From Corythucha ciliata (Eukaryota > Arthropoda > Insecta > Hemiptera > Tingidae), in the NCBI GenBank assembly GCA_038030265.1, contig CM075943.1, positions 26,040,001-26,104,000 of the forward strand: 64,000 bases of DNA. Reading direction: 5' to 3'. Numbering within the stretch: the first letter of the stretch is position 1; each line of letters opens with the position of its first letter. The notes under the pieces were generated by a model. It did no database searches. It was not told the DNA's origin and saw nothing but the letters and a program-made list of their open reading frames with translations. Of the stretch, positions 45,849 through 57,637 are shown one piece after another. The translations under genes and the position numbers were made by a program.

Positions 45849-46468
45849 ATTAGCTAGTGGTTCAGACAATAGTGGTGCGAATGGGCTGAGCAGTTATCTG
45901 TGGCGCCCCGGAAAAAAAAAGCTGAATAGCAGCAATATAAAGGTGGTTATCTATTTGCTCGAAGTAAACAGCGCGAGTAACACAAGGTAATTAAATTTCC
46001 CAGCTCACTACACACATTTGTAGGAACCTGTCAATGTTTCGCCAATAACGACCATTTAAGCGTTATCGTCGTAGGCGAAAAAAAGTTGCTACATTCGCCA
46101 AATTGTAATAAATTCATATTTCACAGAGATAAAATTAGGTCGTACAGGGTCATACCTCCGTGACGTACATTAAAACGAAGGACGAAGATTGTTAGCGGGC
46201 GTGACTCCCGGTGTTGGATTACCGTGCCGACAATTTTCAGGAAGACACACAGAAAAAAAAAAATTGTTAGGACACCGGTGGAATTATGTTGATCTTTTCG
46301 AATGAATTCACAAGTGTCATAGCTTTTATCAGGGCGGTTTCACTGGTCGCGATGATAACCGAGCTTGCCCTTCGGAATCAAGTGGGGGGATCAACTGGGA
46401 TCAATAAAAACTGAGATTTTTTAATTGATTTTATTGCTTAATATGATGAGCATAACAAAGAGAAAAAG
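45849..46468. other. Anoctamin 5' flank and MRGBP 3' flank
   Basis: Tandem spacing between two minus-strand genes. It contains a minus-strand AATAAA at 46435-46430 (MRGBP, 34 bp after its stop). No other gene is seen. Confidence 0.45.
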
Positions 46469-47035
46469 CTATCGTCTTAATCTTTTAGCTGGTGGTTGAG
46501 AAGATGGTGGTTTCTTTCGAAGTTTTTTCGACTGAGCCACCTGTTTGTGTTTATCACCGGACGACGACACCGGCGTTGTCGTTTTCTTCTTAGTCGACTT
46601 TTCCTCCGTTTTAGTCTGCTCGGAGGAAGTGGCGACCTTAGTCGTAGGGGTAGGAGTCGATGTCCTGGAAACCGCTTTTCCACCAGGACCACCAGCCCCG
46701 CTCGTTGCCTTTTTCTTCGCCTCTAAACCTGGGTACTCGTCGGGTGGTAGGGCAAATTCAAAGTTACTGTTGGGAAAGGTGGTGACGTCGTTGCCGGGAC
46801 GTCGTGCCGCCGCCTTGAAGTCGTAGAACGTGCCGAGGTGTTTTTCGAGTTCGTCCAAACTTATTTCCATTCCCATGGCTGAAGTGAATTTGTTGTATAC
46901 GACGGCGAGACACCAATGGTAGTTGATGCCGACGGCCTTAAGGCCGGCCAGCGAGTTGATGAGGTGAAGCTCGGCGTAGGGAGTCCATTCGAAGTCACCA
47001 TCGGTCTCGTCATCTTCAGGGCGAAATGGTGGCAT
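46469..47035 (-). CDS. MRGBP: MRG-binding protein (NuA4/TIP60 acetyltransferase subunit)
   Basis: Chromatin-complex subunit that links MRG15/MRGX to the NuA4/TIP60 histone acetyltransferase (yeast counterpart Eaf7). A single exon from ATG 47035 to the stop at 46469 gives 188 aa. Residues about 15-110 form the CT20/Eaf7 domain: FEWTPYAELHLINSLAG, KAVGINYHWCLAVVYNKF, then LEKHLGTFYDF and FPNSNFEFALP. The tail is Lys/Ser/Thr-rich and ends AKRLRR, as in animal MRGBP. The frame stays open about 60 codons upstream without an ATG, so a spliced upstream exon cannot be excluded, but the 47035 start places the domain as in known family members. A poly(A) signal lies 34 bp past the stop. Divergently paired with TYW3. 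Confidence 0.88.
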   Translation of the reverse strand: MPPFRPEDDETDGDFEWTPYAELHLINSLAGLKAVGINYHWCLAVVYNKFTSAMGMEISLDELEKHLGTFYDFKAAARRPGNDVTTFPNSNFEFALPPDEYPGLEAKKKATSGAGGPGGKAVSRTSTPTPTTKVATSSEQTKTEEKSTKKKTTTPVSSSGDKHKQVAQSKKLRKKPPSSQPPAKRLRR

Positions 47036-47333
47036 GTGCTTATTTATGATTGTACGAAAATTGTTGCGTAATTGTCGAATAAATGCCTCGGAAGTCGGAA
47101 CGCTCGCGAACTTAGCTTGTTTACTGGTTCTTATCAGACTTTTATCAGCGCTTATCAAATCTTGCGATCCGTTATCGGCTAAAGTGAAATGTGTTCGCCT
47201 TCTTTTCTCCAGCTTTTAAAAAATTTCAAAACGTTAAAATGTGTGTGAAGGGAGGGTAAGGATAGAGATTTAAGGAATATTGTCCTGAAGTAACAGTTGG
47301 GAGTTATTTAAAGTCAAACATCATTTTGGCACT
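47036..47333. promoter_or_regulatory. Putative bidirectional promoter between MRGBP and TYW3
   Basis: Only 298 bp separate the two start codons of head-to-head genes, so promoters for both must lie here or in unseen 5' exons. No clear TATA box is visible. Inferred from layout. Confidence 0.45.
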
Positions 47334-48743
47334 ATGAATGAAAAAGAGTTCGCCAATTACAAGCAACAAGTGCTTTCATCCGTAGATTTGAGTAGAAAAA
47401 GTGAGATTGATGAAAAGATACTTCCCTTGGTTGCATTCATCAATGCATCCGATTGTTATGTCACTTTGAGTTCCTGCTCGGGACGTGCTATCATTTTTTC
47501 TCAGGTACTTTATAAATGAATTTGAATAGTCAGACCGTCACTCGCCCGTCGAATGGTAACGGTTGTTGGTTGATACTTGAGTATTTATAATTTCATAGAA
47601 ACAAAAAACGTACACTTTGTGACTAATATTTAGTGCCCATAAACTTTGTATCCGGCATGTCCTCTCTTTAGTGACTTGATTCCAGCTCAAACCACAGCCC
47701 TAACTTTTTGTTTGTATGTGGTCGAAAAACTATGTGTTAAATATGGACAAGACTGAAAAATGGACTCGATTTATGGTGAGTGTGGTCGCCGTTGGGGCAT
47801 CAGAGGAACCCAAGACGAGTCGGGCTGATCGAATTTACTCTCACGTTCTTGCTTTGTGCCGTCATTGGCGCTTGAGGTTAGCTCGTAGGTTGAGTGGGCC
47901 AATCACGGGCCCCCAAAACCCCACATGTGACAATTGAAATGTGACGTGACCCCAAATGGTGTCTTGTAGAGGGCCCGTGTTATCCCGAAACTCCCTAGCC
48001 TCCTCCGAGTCAATCCTATAATCCAAGGACGGGTTTGACCTGAAATATGCTGTTATAGCTCTCTACTGACACACTTGCCAATAACGGCGAATTTTACCGC
48101 TTGACTGTAATCACTTTGTCCAGAACGGTCCTCATAGTCGTCTTATGGATTATCTCGATGCAATTTCCAGGGTGAAACCAATCGAAAACACGACTGCAAA
48201 TGGGTGTACACAACTCACTGTGAAATTGACGAAAGTGACGTCAAAAAGGCGCTGGAGACGAGCAATTGCTCGAGTTTAGTATTCAAATTCGAGCCGTTCA
48301 TTCTTCACGTTGGCTGTAGGGATCGTTCAGACGCGAAACATTTCGTAAGTCTATTACTCCCCTTTCCCTTCCACGCATTTACCATTTATTTATTTTCCTC
48401 CTTTTTGTCCAAGCTGAATCAAGCCCTGTCTTGTGGTTATCGGAACTCGGGAGTCGTATTGGGAAAAACCAAAAAACAGTACGTCGCTGTTAGAAGCACG
48501 GCTAATCTAGAAATACCTCTTTCCGATGAAAATGGTCGACTTTTGGTTTCTGATGAAGTAAGCTCCACCGTTCCACCGAAAGGCTCAAATTTGTATTCTT
48601 TTTTATAAACTTTGTTCCAGTACTTGAATTTTATTGTTAAGGAGGCGAATCAAAAATTCAGGGATAATTTTTGCAAATTGAGTAAGTTCGAAGATAGCTT
48701 GAAGGAGTCGCTGCCTGGGGTTACGGTGCCAAAGTTGGAGTAA
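47334..48743 (+). CDS. TYW3: tRNA wybutosine-synthesising protein 3
   Basis: S-adenosylmethionine-dependent N4-methylation step of wybutosine formation at tRNA-Phe G37. Exons 47334-47504, 48171-48344, 48414-48557 and 48621-48743, all joined in phase 0, give 203 aa. Diagnostic blocks are the family motif SSCSGR in exon 1, HDCKWVYTTHCEID and LVFKFEPFILHVGCRD in exon 2, then SCGYRNSGVVLGKTKKQYV, AVRSTANLEIPLSD and YLNFIVKEANQKF. The length is slightly below vertebrate TYW3. The 666-bp first intron contains a chance 73-codon frame. ATTAAA near 48757 may be the poly(A) signal. Confidence 0.9.
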
Positions 48744-49019
48744 TGAGTGTGTTGTAATTAAAGTTTTTATTATACATTATGTCTTGTATCAAGTGATCCG
48801 TGGTGACCTCAAAGTGAGCTCTCGTTCATTCGAAATCACTGAGTGGGACGATTTGAGAAGTGAAGTATGATGGCAGTGTCGTGCATCTCTTTGTCGTTAA
48901 AAGACAGGGATGAAGCGATTTGTTTGGCTTCCATTCGCTGATCTCCAGTTTCTGTAGGACCTTGGGCGGTTAAAATTGTGCATGCGCGCTGATGTCCTGT
49001 TCTTAGGACAAGTAAAGTT
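48744..49019. other. TYW3 3' flank
   Basis: Probable TYW3 3' UTR and flank leading into array E; nothing else is seen. Confidence 0.4.
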
Positions 49020-49471
49020 CGCGGCTAAAAGTGTTTTAGAAAATACTATTTTAGGCACAACTTGCGAAAGAGCGCTCATTCGTCGCTAAATATGAGACAA
49101 TTCTCTAATTCACAGTATTTCGGTGCAACTTCAAGACCGAAATTGGGGAAACAAAAATCGCTCATTCACGGTAGGTACGTGAAGGCCCTCTTACGGATAA
49201 AAATGAAATGGTCATGCCCTGCATTTGTGCAAGCCCGCGACTAAAAGCGGGGGAAAAAAATCATGGCTAATAGTAGAACAAAACAGTAATTTGCGATTAA
49301 AGTTGGGAGAAAGCCCACTTTCGCCCAAAATCATAGTTGAACGTCACGAAAACTCCTAATTGGCGGCTGAACTTCACAAAAACGTGAATTCGCGGCTGAC
49401 GTAGAGGAAATATGCTCTAACTCGTGGAAGAAAATTGAGGAGTGTTAATTGGCGGCTAAAATAGAAAATTT
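49020..49471 (+). repeat. Degenerate ~30-bp tandem array E
   Basis: Diverged units with CGCGGCTAAAA and GCTCATTCGCGGCTAAA themes, the same family as arrays A-D. It runs straight into the inverted-repeat element at 49472, suggesting insertion at the array edge. Confidence 0.6.
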
Positions 49472-49877
49472 GTTCAGACAGCAGCCTGTCAGGAAAAGTG
49501 CATTTCATTCATGCGACAATCGAGTAAAACCTCATAAGTTAGAACGATATCAATCAACTATGAATGGCATTTAGGCCGTGGTATAGAATGTGAAAATCAT
49601 AAAATCGTGTTTCTTTTTACCGCAGGCCCCTTTTTTGGCACCAACTGAGGGGGAACAAAATGATGAAAATGAAAAATGAAACAGAGTCGGTTTGGTTGCC
49701 TGTACGATACGATATGGGAAGGTGGACTCTTGTTAGAGGAGTTACTTGCAATTAAAATCTTCATCCCGGCCTAAATTTCATTCATAATTGATTGATATCG
49801 TTCTAACTTATGAGGTTATAGTCGATTGTCGCATGAATGAAATGCATTTTTCCCGACTAGCTGCTGTCGGAACAAAA
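49472..49877. mobile_element. 406-bp element with ~110-bp inverted arms
   Basis: The left arm 49472-49585 and right arm about 49763-49877 are highly complementary (CATTTCATTCATGCGACAAT, then CCTCATAAGTTAGAACGATA in both). The outer ends are TTTGTTCAGACAGCAGC and the complement of GCTGCTGTCGGAACAAA. The interior is short with no transposase. Confidence 0.7.
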
Positions 49878-52683
49878 CTTTTTAGATTACGTTAATTCCC
49901 AGATAAGTTACATTAGGTTAAACGGTATGTCGCAATTTCACCATTACCAAAGTGCCTGGGTTCACGACTATTCATCCTGGAAAAACTTTAATTCAGTTCC
50001 CAGAATCGCCATATAACTGGTTGGTTTGTTAAGTAATCTTAGCACCTGGGACTAAGGCCCCAAAGCCCTTTTCCTTTGGCCACAAAGCTGGGAATTTAAC
50101 CGGTAACTATTGGATCAGGCCTTCGAACTGGTCTCGTGACTATGATACTGTGGTCATTATGCCCCGAAAACCTCAAAGAATTCTTGGATTTTTTCTTAAA
50201 ATGTCTTCCCTCCCTTGTTTACCCCGTGGATAAAGTGGGACCCGCGGTCAGTTTGGCTCTACTCTGAAAAGTTAGTCCTGGAAACCCGTTTTTTTTTGTT
50301 TTTTTTTCCGGTATGCAGGGACCTAATATAATTATATTGAGAAGTTCAAGTACTTCAAAACGTTTTTATGGTATGGGGTAGTCCCTGATATCACCGACGG
50401 CTAGGGGTAGGTTTGCCCCAGGCGGAGAAAAATTTGGGACTTATTGTCCCCCCATGCAACAATGAATTTCCCCTGTCTCCCCCCCCCCCCGTGTCAACAA
50501 TTGTCGGGTTTCTCGTGTCGTGAAACCCTTAAAGACGCAATTCATTTCAATTTAAATTTTCGGTCATTTTAGCAATTAATGAGCCTCTCGGGCAGCGGTC
50601 GATGTGCACAATGCAGCCGTCTCCAGCAAAAAAACACCTGAAGGAGCGTCGGCGCCGCGTAAAAGAGCAAATTTGAGCGTTTCGCGGTGAAGCTGATTAT
50701 GGCCAATTTTTCTTGGTTCCTACGAGGCCCAGTGAAGTCCGCCTGAATCGATGCACTTCCTTCAACTTCGGATCCAATTCGGATCTGTCGATTGCGTGGC
50801 CGACCGACCATTTTGCTTTGTAACGTCAAATTGGTCCCTGTAATTCCCCTAGTGAAATGAAAATGTAATTTCTTCACTTTAATTGGAATCTTACAATTTA
50901 GCTCCATTCGTAAAAGTTCTGTTCATGAAGGACGTTAGTAACGCGTTACTGCCCATGCTGTTCTGCCAATTTGGATGCGATATTCGGTTCCTGCCGAAAA
51001 ACGGATAGCCCTTCGTTGAAGGATACAACGCCGTTCTTTAGTTTGCTCGTAATATTTATTTCACTTTAATTTCATCTAGTGCAACGACAAAGCTTACAAT
51101 ACCCTTCATTTTTTCAAATTAATTCTCCAATAAAAGTACTGAATGTCCAACCCCAAAGCGAGTATGCACAGTCCCATGGTGAACCTGTACAGTATAACGT
51201 CCGCGAGTCCTCCTTTCAAATGAACCGGAACATCGTTTTTGGCCTACACACGCGTTGGGAGAGGAACAAAAAAAAAAAAAAAAATGAAAAAAAGGGGAAT
51301 CGTTCAAAAAAAATTTTGTAACAAACTTGAAAATGTTCCTGCAACTTTTTTATTCTTGGGTTGGCTCCGCTCGACTGAGTGCGTAGTCCTCCGAGGAATG
51401 TCTGAAAATGATTCCCATCGAATTATTCAGCAACTCACTCCGTCAACGTTTTTTTGTTTTTTAAATCGTCAAAAAACCTGTTGAGGTTGATTCAGTAGGG
51501 CGCGGCTATTTCTGAAAAAGTATCCAAGTCGACTAGCCATTTTCGTGTTCAATTTTGCACACTTTTTTCGCGTGGAAGAAAACCGCGTACTCTCGTTCAA
51601 TCAGGGAGCACTCTAATTATACGCTTCTTGGCTCCAATCAATTAAAAGGCTATTGGTAGGGGAGAGAAAGGGAAATTCGAGTCATAAATAACTTCTCCAA
51701 GTTAACATTAAATATTTTCTTTGTAATATCTTCTCGCAATTGTTTTTCTCTTAACAAAAAATAATCAACTAATTTACAATCATTTTATGGATGAACGGGA
51801 AATTTTCTTCATAACAGAAAAAATGCACCTGTCGCTTTGATAAAACAGTTTTAAGTACAGTCGTTTTCATTTACTTGCTGGCCTCGTTAATCCTTTTCAA
51901 CTTTTAAGTTAATAATATCACCTTTTATTCTTTTTATTCATTTACTTTTTTTTTAAATATTAAAACTTAAGTGGAAATGTTCGCAAAATAACAAGTATAA
52001 CTTCTTTATATACAGTTTTAAGTACATCAACACTTACGTATCATCCATTTATATACACAACCGACATTTTAACCGCTATATACTTTACAATACATATAAA
52101 TAAACGTTCATAACGCCAAAATAAAAAAAATATAACAAAGGTTTTGATTAGAGGAATAATCCGACCCTTTATATTCTTCTTTTCGTCGTAAATTTGTCTA
52201 GAGCGCGTATAGTAATTTAAAGCACTTTAAAATCCTAAAAATTTAGGGAATAAAATTGCTGGAATTGTTCTATTAGCATGAGTATTTCACATCACTTTTT
52301 TTTTGTTAAAATAGTTTGTTCATAATTTGCTAATTAACTCTATGATATGCCCATTTTTGTTTTAAATGCATAAGGACGATATTTTAACGTGAGCGTTAGA
52401 ACTAGATAAATTCAGAAGCCCGTAAAATTGAGGTTACCTTTTAAGTTTTTCTACCGAAAATGTTTTTGAACAAGCAATCATGAGCTTAGAGATGTCAGAA
52501 ATTGTTTTAAATCGTGCTCAGAAGAATTATGGCAAAACGCTAGAATTGTCCTCTAATCTATTCCAGCAGGTTTTGACTTTAGTTACTAATATTGTGAGGT
52601 CGAGGAATGTTCTAGTGTTTTTTTAAAGTAACATTTTTTTGCGAACAAAACAATTAAGAAAAGTTGGGTTTTTGAGCCAAATA
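49878..52683. other. Intergenic tract and probable Numb 3' UTR
   Basis: No domain-bearing frame. A C run lies at 50481-50490. From about 51660 to 52680 the sequence is strongly AT-rich and lacks the local repeat families, consistent with a long 3' UTR of Numb (minus strand), though I cannot fix its poly(A) site. Confidence 0.45.
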
Positions 52684-55600
52684 TCACATTTGCACTTCGA
52701 ACGTTTTCACGGGAGTACTGCCGTTGGAATTATTTAAAAAGGGATTGGTACTTCTCTGTTGAGACAGCGGCGGAGGGACCCATTCGGCGTTGAACGGGTC
52801 GGCGCCGCTTCTCACTTGTTGAATCGCTTCCGGCACTGGTCGTACGCCGACGCCTGATAAAGGAATCGAGGCGTCCAACGACTGTGCTCGAAGGTGAGAC
52901 AGCGCAGGTCGCGTCGTCCCACCACCGACGACGACGGGTGTATGATTCGTTGCTGGGCCGCCGCCGCCAGCGACTGCGGCCACTTTTCCCAGCCATTGTT
53001 CAGGCCTAGGAAGGTCGGCGATAGAGGATGGGAGGGGCGGTGTCGCCGGTGGCGTCAGAACGCCACTACTGCCCCCCGTTCGGGAATTCGTGCTGTTTTC
53101 GAGACTGCTCAAATTGAATGATACGGCGTCGAGTTTCGAATTAAAGTCGTTAGTCATCTTATTGTTTTCTGCGTGTAACGAATAAAAAAATAGAATAACG
53201 AAAAAAGCACACTTTTTGTTGTTGCTCTTACCATTGAAGGAATGAGAGAAACTGTCGTTCATCGAATTAAATATATTTTTAGTGTTATTGTTCGAAAAAT
53301 TCTGAAACAGAAAATCAAAAACGACATGTATGAAGACATTTGTCGCTGCTAGGACAAAGACACTCAAAATGCACCACACCCGATAATAATCTAGTAGGAT
53401 CGGGCGCTGAAAATGTGCAAATAATTTAGGCCTGAGAAAAAATTGACTGTTTCATGTATTTATGTCCCAGTACTAATAATATAGGTCCTATGACTGACTC
53501 GTAATCGGGACGGCGGTGGTGGAAGTGCCCGACACAGGAGTGAGGTAACCGCGGCCGTGCTTGCTGACCGGACTGAACAAGGCGAGCACATTGCCCGTGC
53601 CGGTGTGGACCGCATGGCGGTGGGGAGATGTACATTCCACCTTTTTACGAGGCACCCGTGATAGCGCCTGTGGCCCGGGGGTACTACCTTATGGCGGGAA
53701 GAGCAGAATTTAGCTCATATTTGAAAATTATGCCTTGGTCAATATTCCAGGTTTTCTCTCCGTTACTGTTATTTGTATGCCGTAAAATGGGAAATTTTGC
53801 CGAGTTCAGCCGATAAATTTCAATTAAATTTCTCCCGAGGAACAATCGACTGTTTTGATGTCGCAAAAGTGATTAGTTTGATCACTTTTCCTTCTGGCAT
53901 TGGGCCTCTTGTAAAGTAGAAATGAAGAGCACGTTCAAAATGTCGAGCTGGTTAGCGCCAAGGTTTTTGTTCTTGTAATAATACTGTTTAGTGTGGGGTC
54001 GGGGGGGGAGGGCTCTATCTGAAGTATTTCGGAGCTACGACGCTAACGTTTCAAAAATAAATAACTAGTATATTTACCGATGATGACAGAAAGTCGTTGT
54101 CAGCATTAGTCAACAACTGAAGCCCCTGTGACAACTGCTGGCACATTGCACTCACTGGATCCGCCTTATCCCCAATGGGCGAACTTTCCGGTATGGGGCT
54201 CACTGAAACCACAAAACCAAATCGGGGAACGTTAGTCGTTTGTTTAGGATACTCTGGTTCCACGAAAAAAAAAAAAAAAACGTGCGAAGACGCTGAGTGC
54301 AACGAATACTCGGAAATTACCTCAACATTAATAGGCTGTGTGATGAGGGGGTGGGGTCAACGATGGAACATTGGAGGGGGTCAGATATTAAATGAACGTA
54401 AAATGTATGTTTATGGCTTTGAAATTCGTTCATTTAATCCCTGGGTCGAACTACCCTGCACGGCAGCAACGCAACTTGGACTATTTGGAGGAGGGTGACA
54501 AGGGCGTTAACTCACTCAACACTTTCGTGGGCAGAGAATAAAGACGTAATCTGTTCGGTGGGCGTACTTCGTCAGCTATAAACATTTATTCGAATGATTC
54601 AGCGTGTCAGAAACTTTCGTTAATGAATGGTTGAGAAAAGGGTGGGGGGCTAGCGACGAGGGTGGCGTTCTGAAACTCACACATTTTTGTGGGCAGAGAA
54701 AAGAGCCTTGCACGTTCTGGTGGTTGCAATAAATTTTCGTCGGCTACAAAATAACTTAAACTTGTTAAAATATTGAAGGAAACAAAAATTATCGATAGTT
54801 GGGAAAGTTAACGTTGGACAACGCGGATTTGTTTCACACCTGGAGTTTTAAGATGAATAAGAGGCGCCTGCTGTGGTTGCCGCAAATCACCGGAGCCTTC
54901 GAGTGACATGGACCGCGTGCGCTCTTGATTGCTCGGTAAGTCGGTTATTCGTAGGGACAGTTGTCGCTTGAACGGCGACGCCTGGTTTAAATGGTTGAAA
55001 CCGCGGAATGAGCCCTGTCGCACGAGCATCGACACGGTGGCGTGTGGTCGTTCGATAGCGTGGGTGGGCAGTGGGGGTTTAGTGGCTGGTGTCGTGGACG
55101 TTGCTGTTTTAACTGTGTTGACTGATGTGGTCGTGGTTGCTGTGGACGTTACCGTGGTTGGCGGCGGAGGAGCTTCTGTTGCTGGGGGGGAGGGGGAAAC
55201 CGTCAAATTATTTGTCTTAGTTATGACCCCCCTCCACTACTCACTTGGCACAGTAATATTGTTTTTATTATTATTGTCACTGGCCAATCTCTCAGTTATT
55301 GTCTGAGCGCGAAACGACCCTTGCCGAGTAAATGTTGAACTTGCAGGGTCAAAATTCATAGTCACTCCACACTCCTTCTCCCGTCTCTGCTTCCTTTCGA
55401 GACAAGCGGCAAAGGCGCAGCCCACTGCGTGACTAAGTCTTTCCCCCTGATGACAAAATAATGCCGTCATTGAGAGACTTCGAATTTAAAACGAAGTCGT
55501 GGGGAAGGGGGTGTACGAACCGACTCTTTGAGAGCGAGAAATCCGTGACACATCCATCGCCTAGTTGTGCCGTCCCGACAAATGTAGGAGAATCCCCGGT

Positions 55601-57610
55601 CGTGCGTGCGATCCGGAGCGCAGAATGAAACTTTTTCGATAGTTTGATCAACTATTAAACCCTGTAGAAAAACAACACGACATGTTTTATAGCGTGATCT
55701 TCTAAATTAAACATTTATTAGTTACCTTCGTTTCATCTTCTACTACCCGTAGTCCGTCTCCGGAAACGAATAAAACAGCCTTTATGGGTCTTCGCCTCGA
55801 ATTCTAACAAATTAAATTAGACGCATGAGTCCTCATTAGATTAATTTCTCCCCGTTTTCAATGAACTCACCCTAAGTACTTTCAATGCCTCTTCACAGAC
55901 TTGCATCCCTCTGGACTCGAAGACTTCAACACAGCCTAGATACTGAAACAATGAAAAAACTCAGTTATTCTTTTTGCCGTGTTGGGTCTGTCAGGCTCGC
56001 TTGATAGGGGGAGGGGTATTTATAATCCCCGGGCTACGGTTGTCCTTTTTGAGTTTGTTCTGTTGGTAGGCCCCCATACTGGACGCGAGTCTGGTCAGGG
56101 CCGAACGAGTGCATGGTCTGTTGAAGTCGACTGCCCGGTAGCCAGATTGGGCTGTAAACCGTATTTTAAGGTATTTCTGAAGGCTATTTCGCGGTTAAAA
56201 TTGAGGGCAATCGCCAAAGAGCAAATTGGGCCATTTAAATATCACTGAAATACGCGAATACTGGGCTAGTGGACTTGAAAAAATTGTATCCAAGACTTGC
56301 AGGGTACGGAGTACAGGCGTTCCTCGTGGAGGGGGCTATGTCTTCGTATATTACCAGCGGAAAGTCTGGCTCTAAATCCTAAAAGATTGTCATTATATAC
56401 GGAGCCAAGAAGTCAGCTTTTGCGTGGATTGAGGGATCAGAATGACATATTCTGGGCACAACGTTTCTCTGAGGAGAAAATCGGTGGTTTTGAAGCCAAA
56501 TTCTCATTTCTGCGGGCTAAATTTGTAGTAAAAAAGCCAATTATGCTGTACAGTGGCTGTTCGGGGAGAGGAGTGTCCAAGAATGCTCCCGTTTTCGCTC
56601 GAACAAACAGATGCAGGTGATGGATAGGTGCCCGCGTTAGGGGAAAAGTGATCGGTTGGGGTGGATAGTCAGACACAACTAATTTTTGCACATTTGGTGG
56701 CAAAAAAAAATTTTTCGAAAATTCGATAGACGGTTTCATGAACAATAGCTGAAGCGAAGATGACTGCTAAGGAACTCTCTATGGCGGTGCCATAGAGTCT
56801 CTTAGGTTTTCTCAGGCGGCGCGGCGCCCCGTCAGTGTGGGCCTTGGTGCAGTGTCGGGGTGACTTGGCCGAGCACATTTGCGTATGTGTCAGCCCTGCA
56901 GTCCACTTGGTCGACCGTGAGCAAACATCCTTAAGGGAGGGGGTCACAAGTGATTCCTCGACCCCCCCCCCCCCGTTTTGCTCAGCCAATAATTTTGCAC
57001 ATAAATTTTGGCCGTATTTCTTCGCCAATCTCCAGGAAGTTCTACAGGAGCGTTATAGACTTTGCTTTTCAAAATAAGGCGAAGGGCATGGATTTCCAAG
57101 GAAATTTCCAAATGTGTAGAAATTCCAGGAGATTAAAATGAGACTGAAATCCAGAATTCGCGTAGAAATACGGTCGGGGGTCGAGGAACCACTAGTGAAA
57201 CCCCGTCTTGAGGAGCCTCGGCAGGTAGGTACGTCACATGCGGCAGTACTTAATCGTTGTACTAGGGTTCTACAGGGCGTGCAAATTTATCAATTAAATT
57301 TGCCGTACGGGGCCCTAGTTTTCTATATAATGTCCCTGCCTTATCTAGAGAATAGCCACCATTTTTAAATAGAATGGATTCTCCCAAATGGGCAGGAGTC
57401 AATTTAAATGACATCGGATATATTTTTAAAAACAAAAAATATTTCGGTACGTACTCGCGTACTTGAGATACCCACCTTTACTTGAAAAGTACAGGTGCCC
57501 GCGCGAACGGAAGCCTCGTCCGCCTGCCACAGGTGAGGCTTTGAGCTTTCGGGCACGTGCTCTTTTCGCCGCCTGAAAGAGTCCCTGAAGCTTCGACGAA
57601 GGCGATCCAT
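52684..57610 (-). CDS. numb: Numb, cell-fate determinant and endocytic adaptor
   Basis: Membrane-associated adaptor that antagonises Notch and is segregated asymmetrically. Exons: 57610-57476, 55942-55871, 55803-55726, 55661-55521, 55446-55245, 55181-54840, 54202-54078, 53301-53232 and 53168-52684; 549 aa in frame. The basic N-terminus [16 protein letters not shown] includes serines of the kind aPKC phosphorylates. The PTB domain (about 25-170) includes [40 protein letters not shown] and [19 protein letters not shown]. The NumbF region contains [16 protein letters not shown] and [11 protein letters not shown], followed by [12 protein letters not shown] and [12 protein letters not shown]-terminal endocytic motifs are DPF (512-514) and NPF (530-532), ending KTFEVQM. 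Exon 1 has an acceptor at 57639-57638 and the frame stays open upstream as GERRGSPRR, matching the position where fly Numb has a longer N-terminal isoform. Very close to insect Numb. Confidence 0.95.
53488..53688 (-). other. GC-rich open frame inside Numb intron 7
   Basis: A 66-codon minus-strand frame in markedly GC-rich DNA reads [18 protein letters not shown] then [19 protein letters not shown] and stops at 53490-53488. Numb splices cleanly without it. I do not recognise it; it may be a fragment of an inserted sequence or an alternative exon. Confidence 0.25.
57259..57413 (+). repeat. Repeat copy 1 (AGGGCGTGCAAATTTAT family)
   Basis: It shares ACAGGGCGTGCAAA, AAATTTGCCGTACGGGGCCC, CCTGCCTTATCTAGAGAATA and a CAAATGRGCAGGAG end with 58833-58985. 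GGGCGTGCAAATTT and AAATTTGCCGTACGGGGCCC form an internal hairpin. Lies upstream of Numb exon 2, in intron 1. Confidence 0.6.
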
Positions 57611-57637
57611 CCTTCTTGGCGAGCCCCGTCTTTCGCC

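Noticed and set aside
46496..46826. Open frames on the + strand over MRGBP
   Set aside because: Antisense shadows of the MRGBP coding exon.
47716..47937. 73-codon frame in TYW3 intron 1
   Set aside because: No acceptor/donor pair maintains the TYW3 frame, and exons 1 and 2 join directly as in the family.
50569..50907. 112-codon minus frame between TYW3 and Numb
   Set aside because: No homologue recognised, no splice structure, composition like the surrounding intergenic DNA.
54808..55306. + strand frame of 125 codons rich in valine
   Set aside because: Antisense to the Thr/Pro-rich Numb exon.
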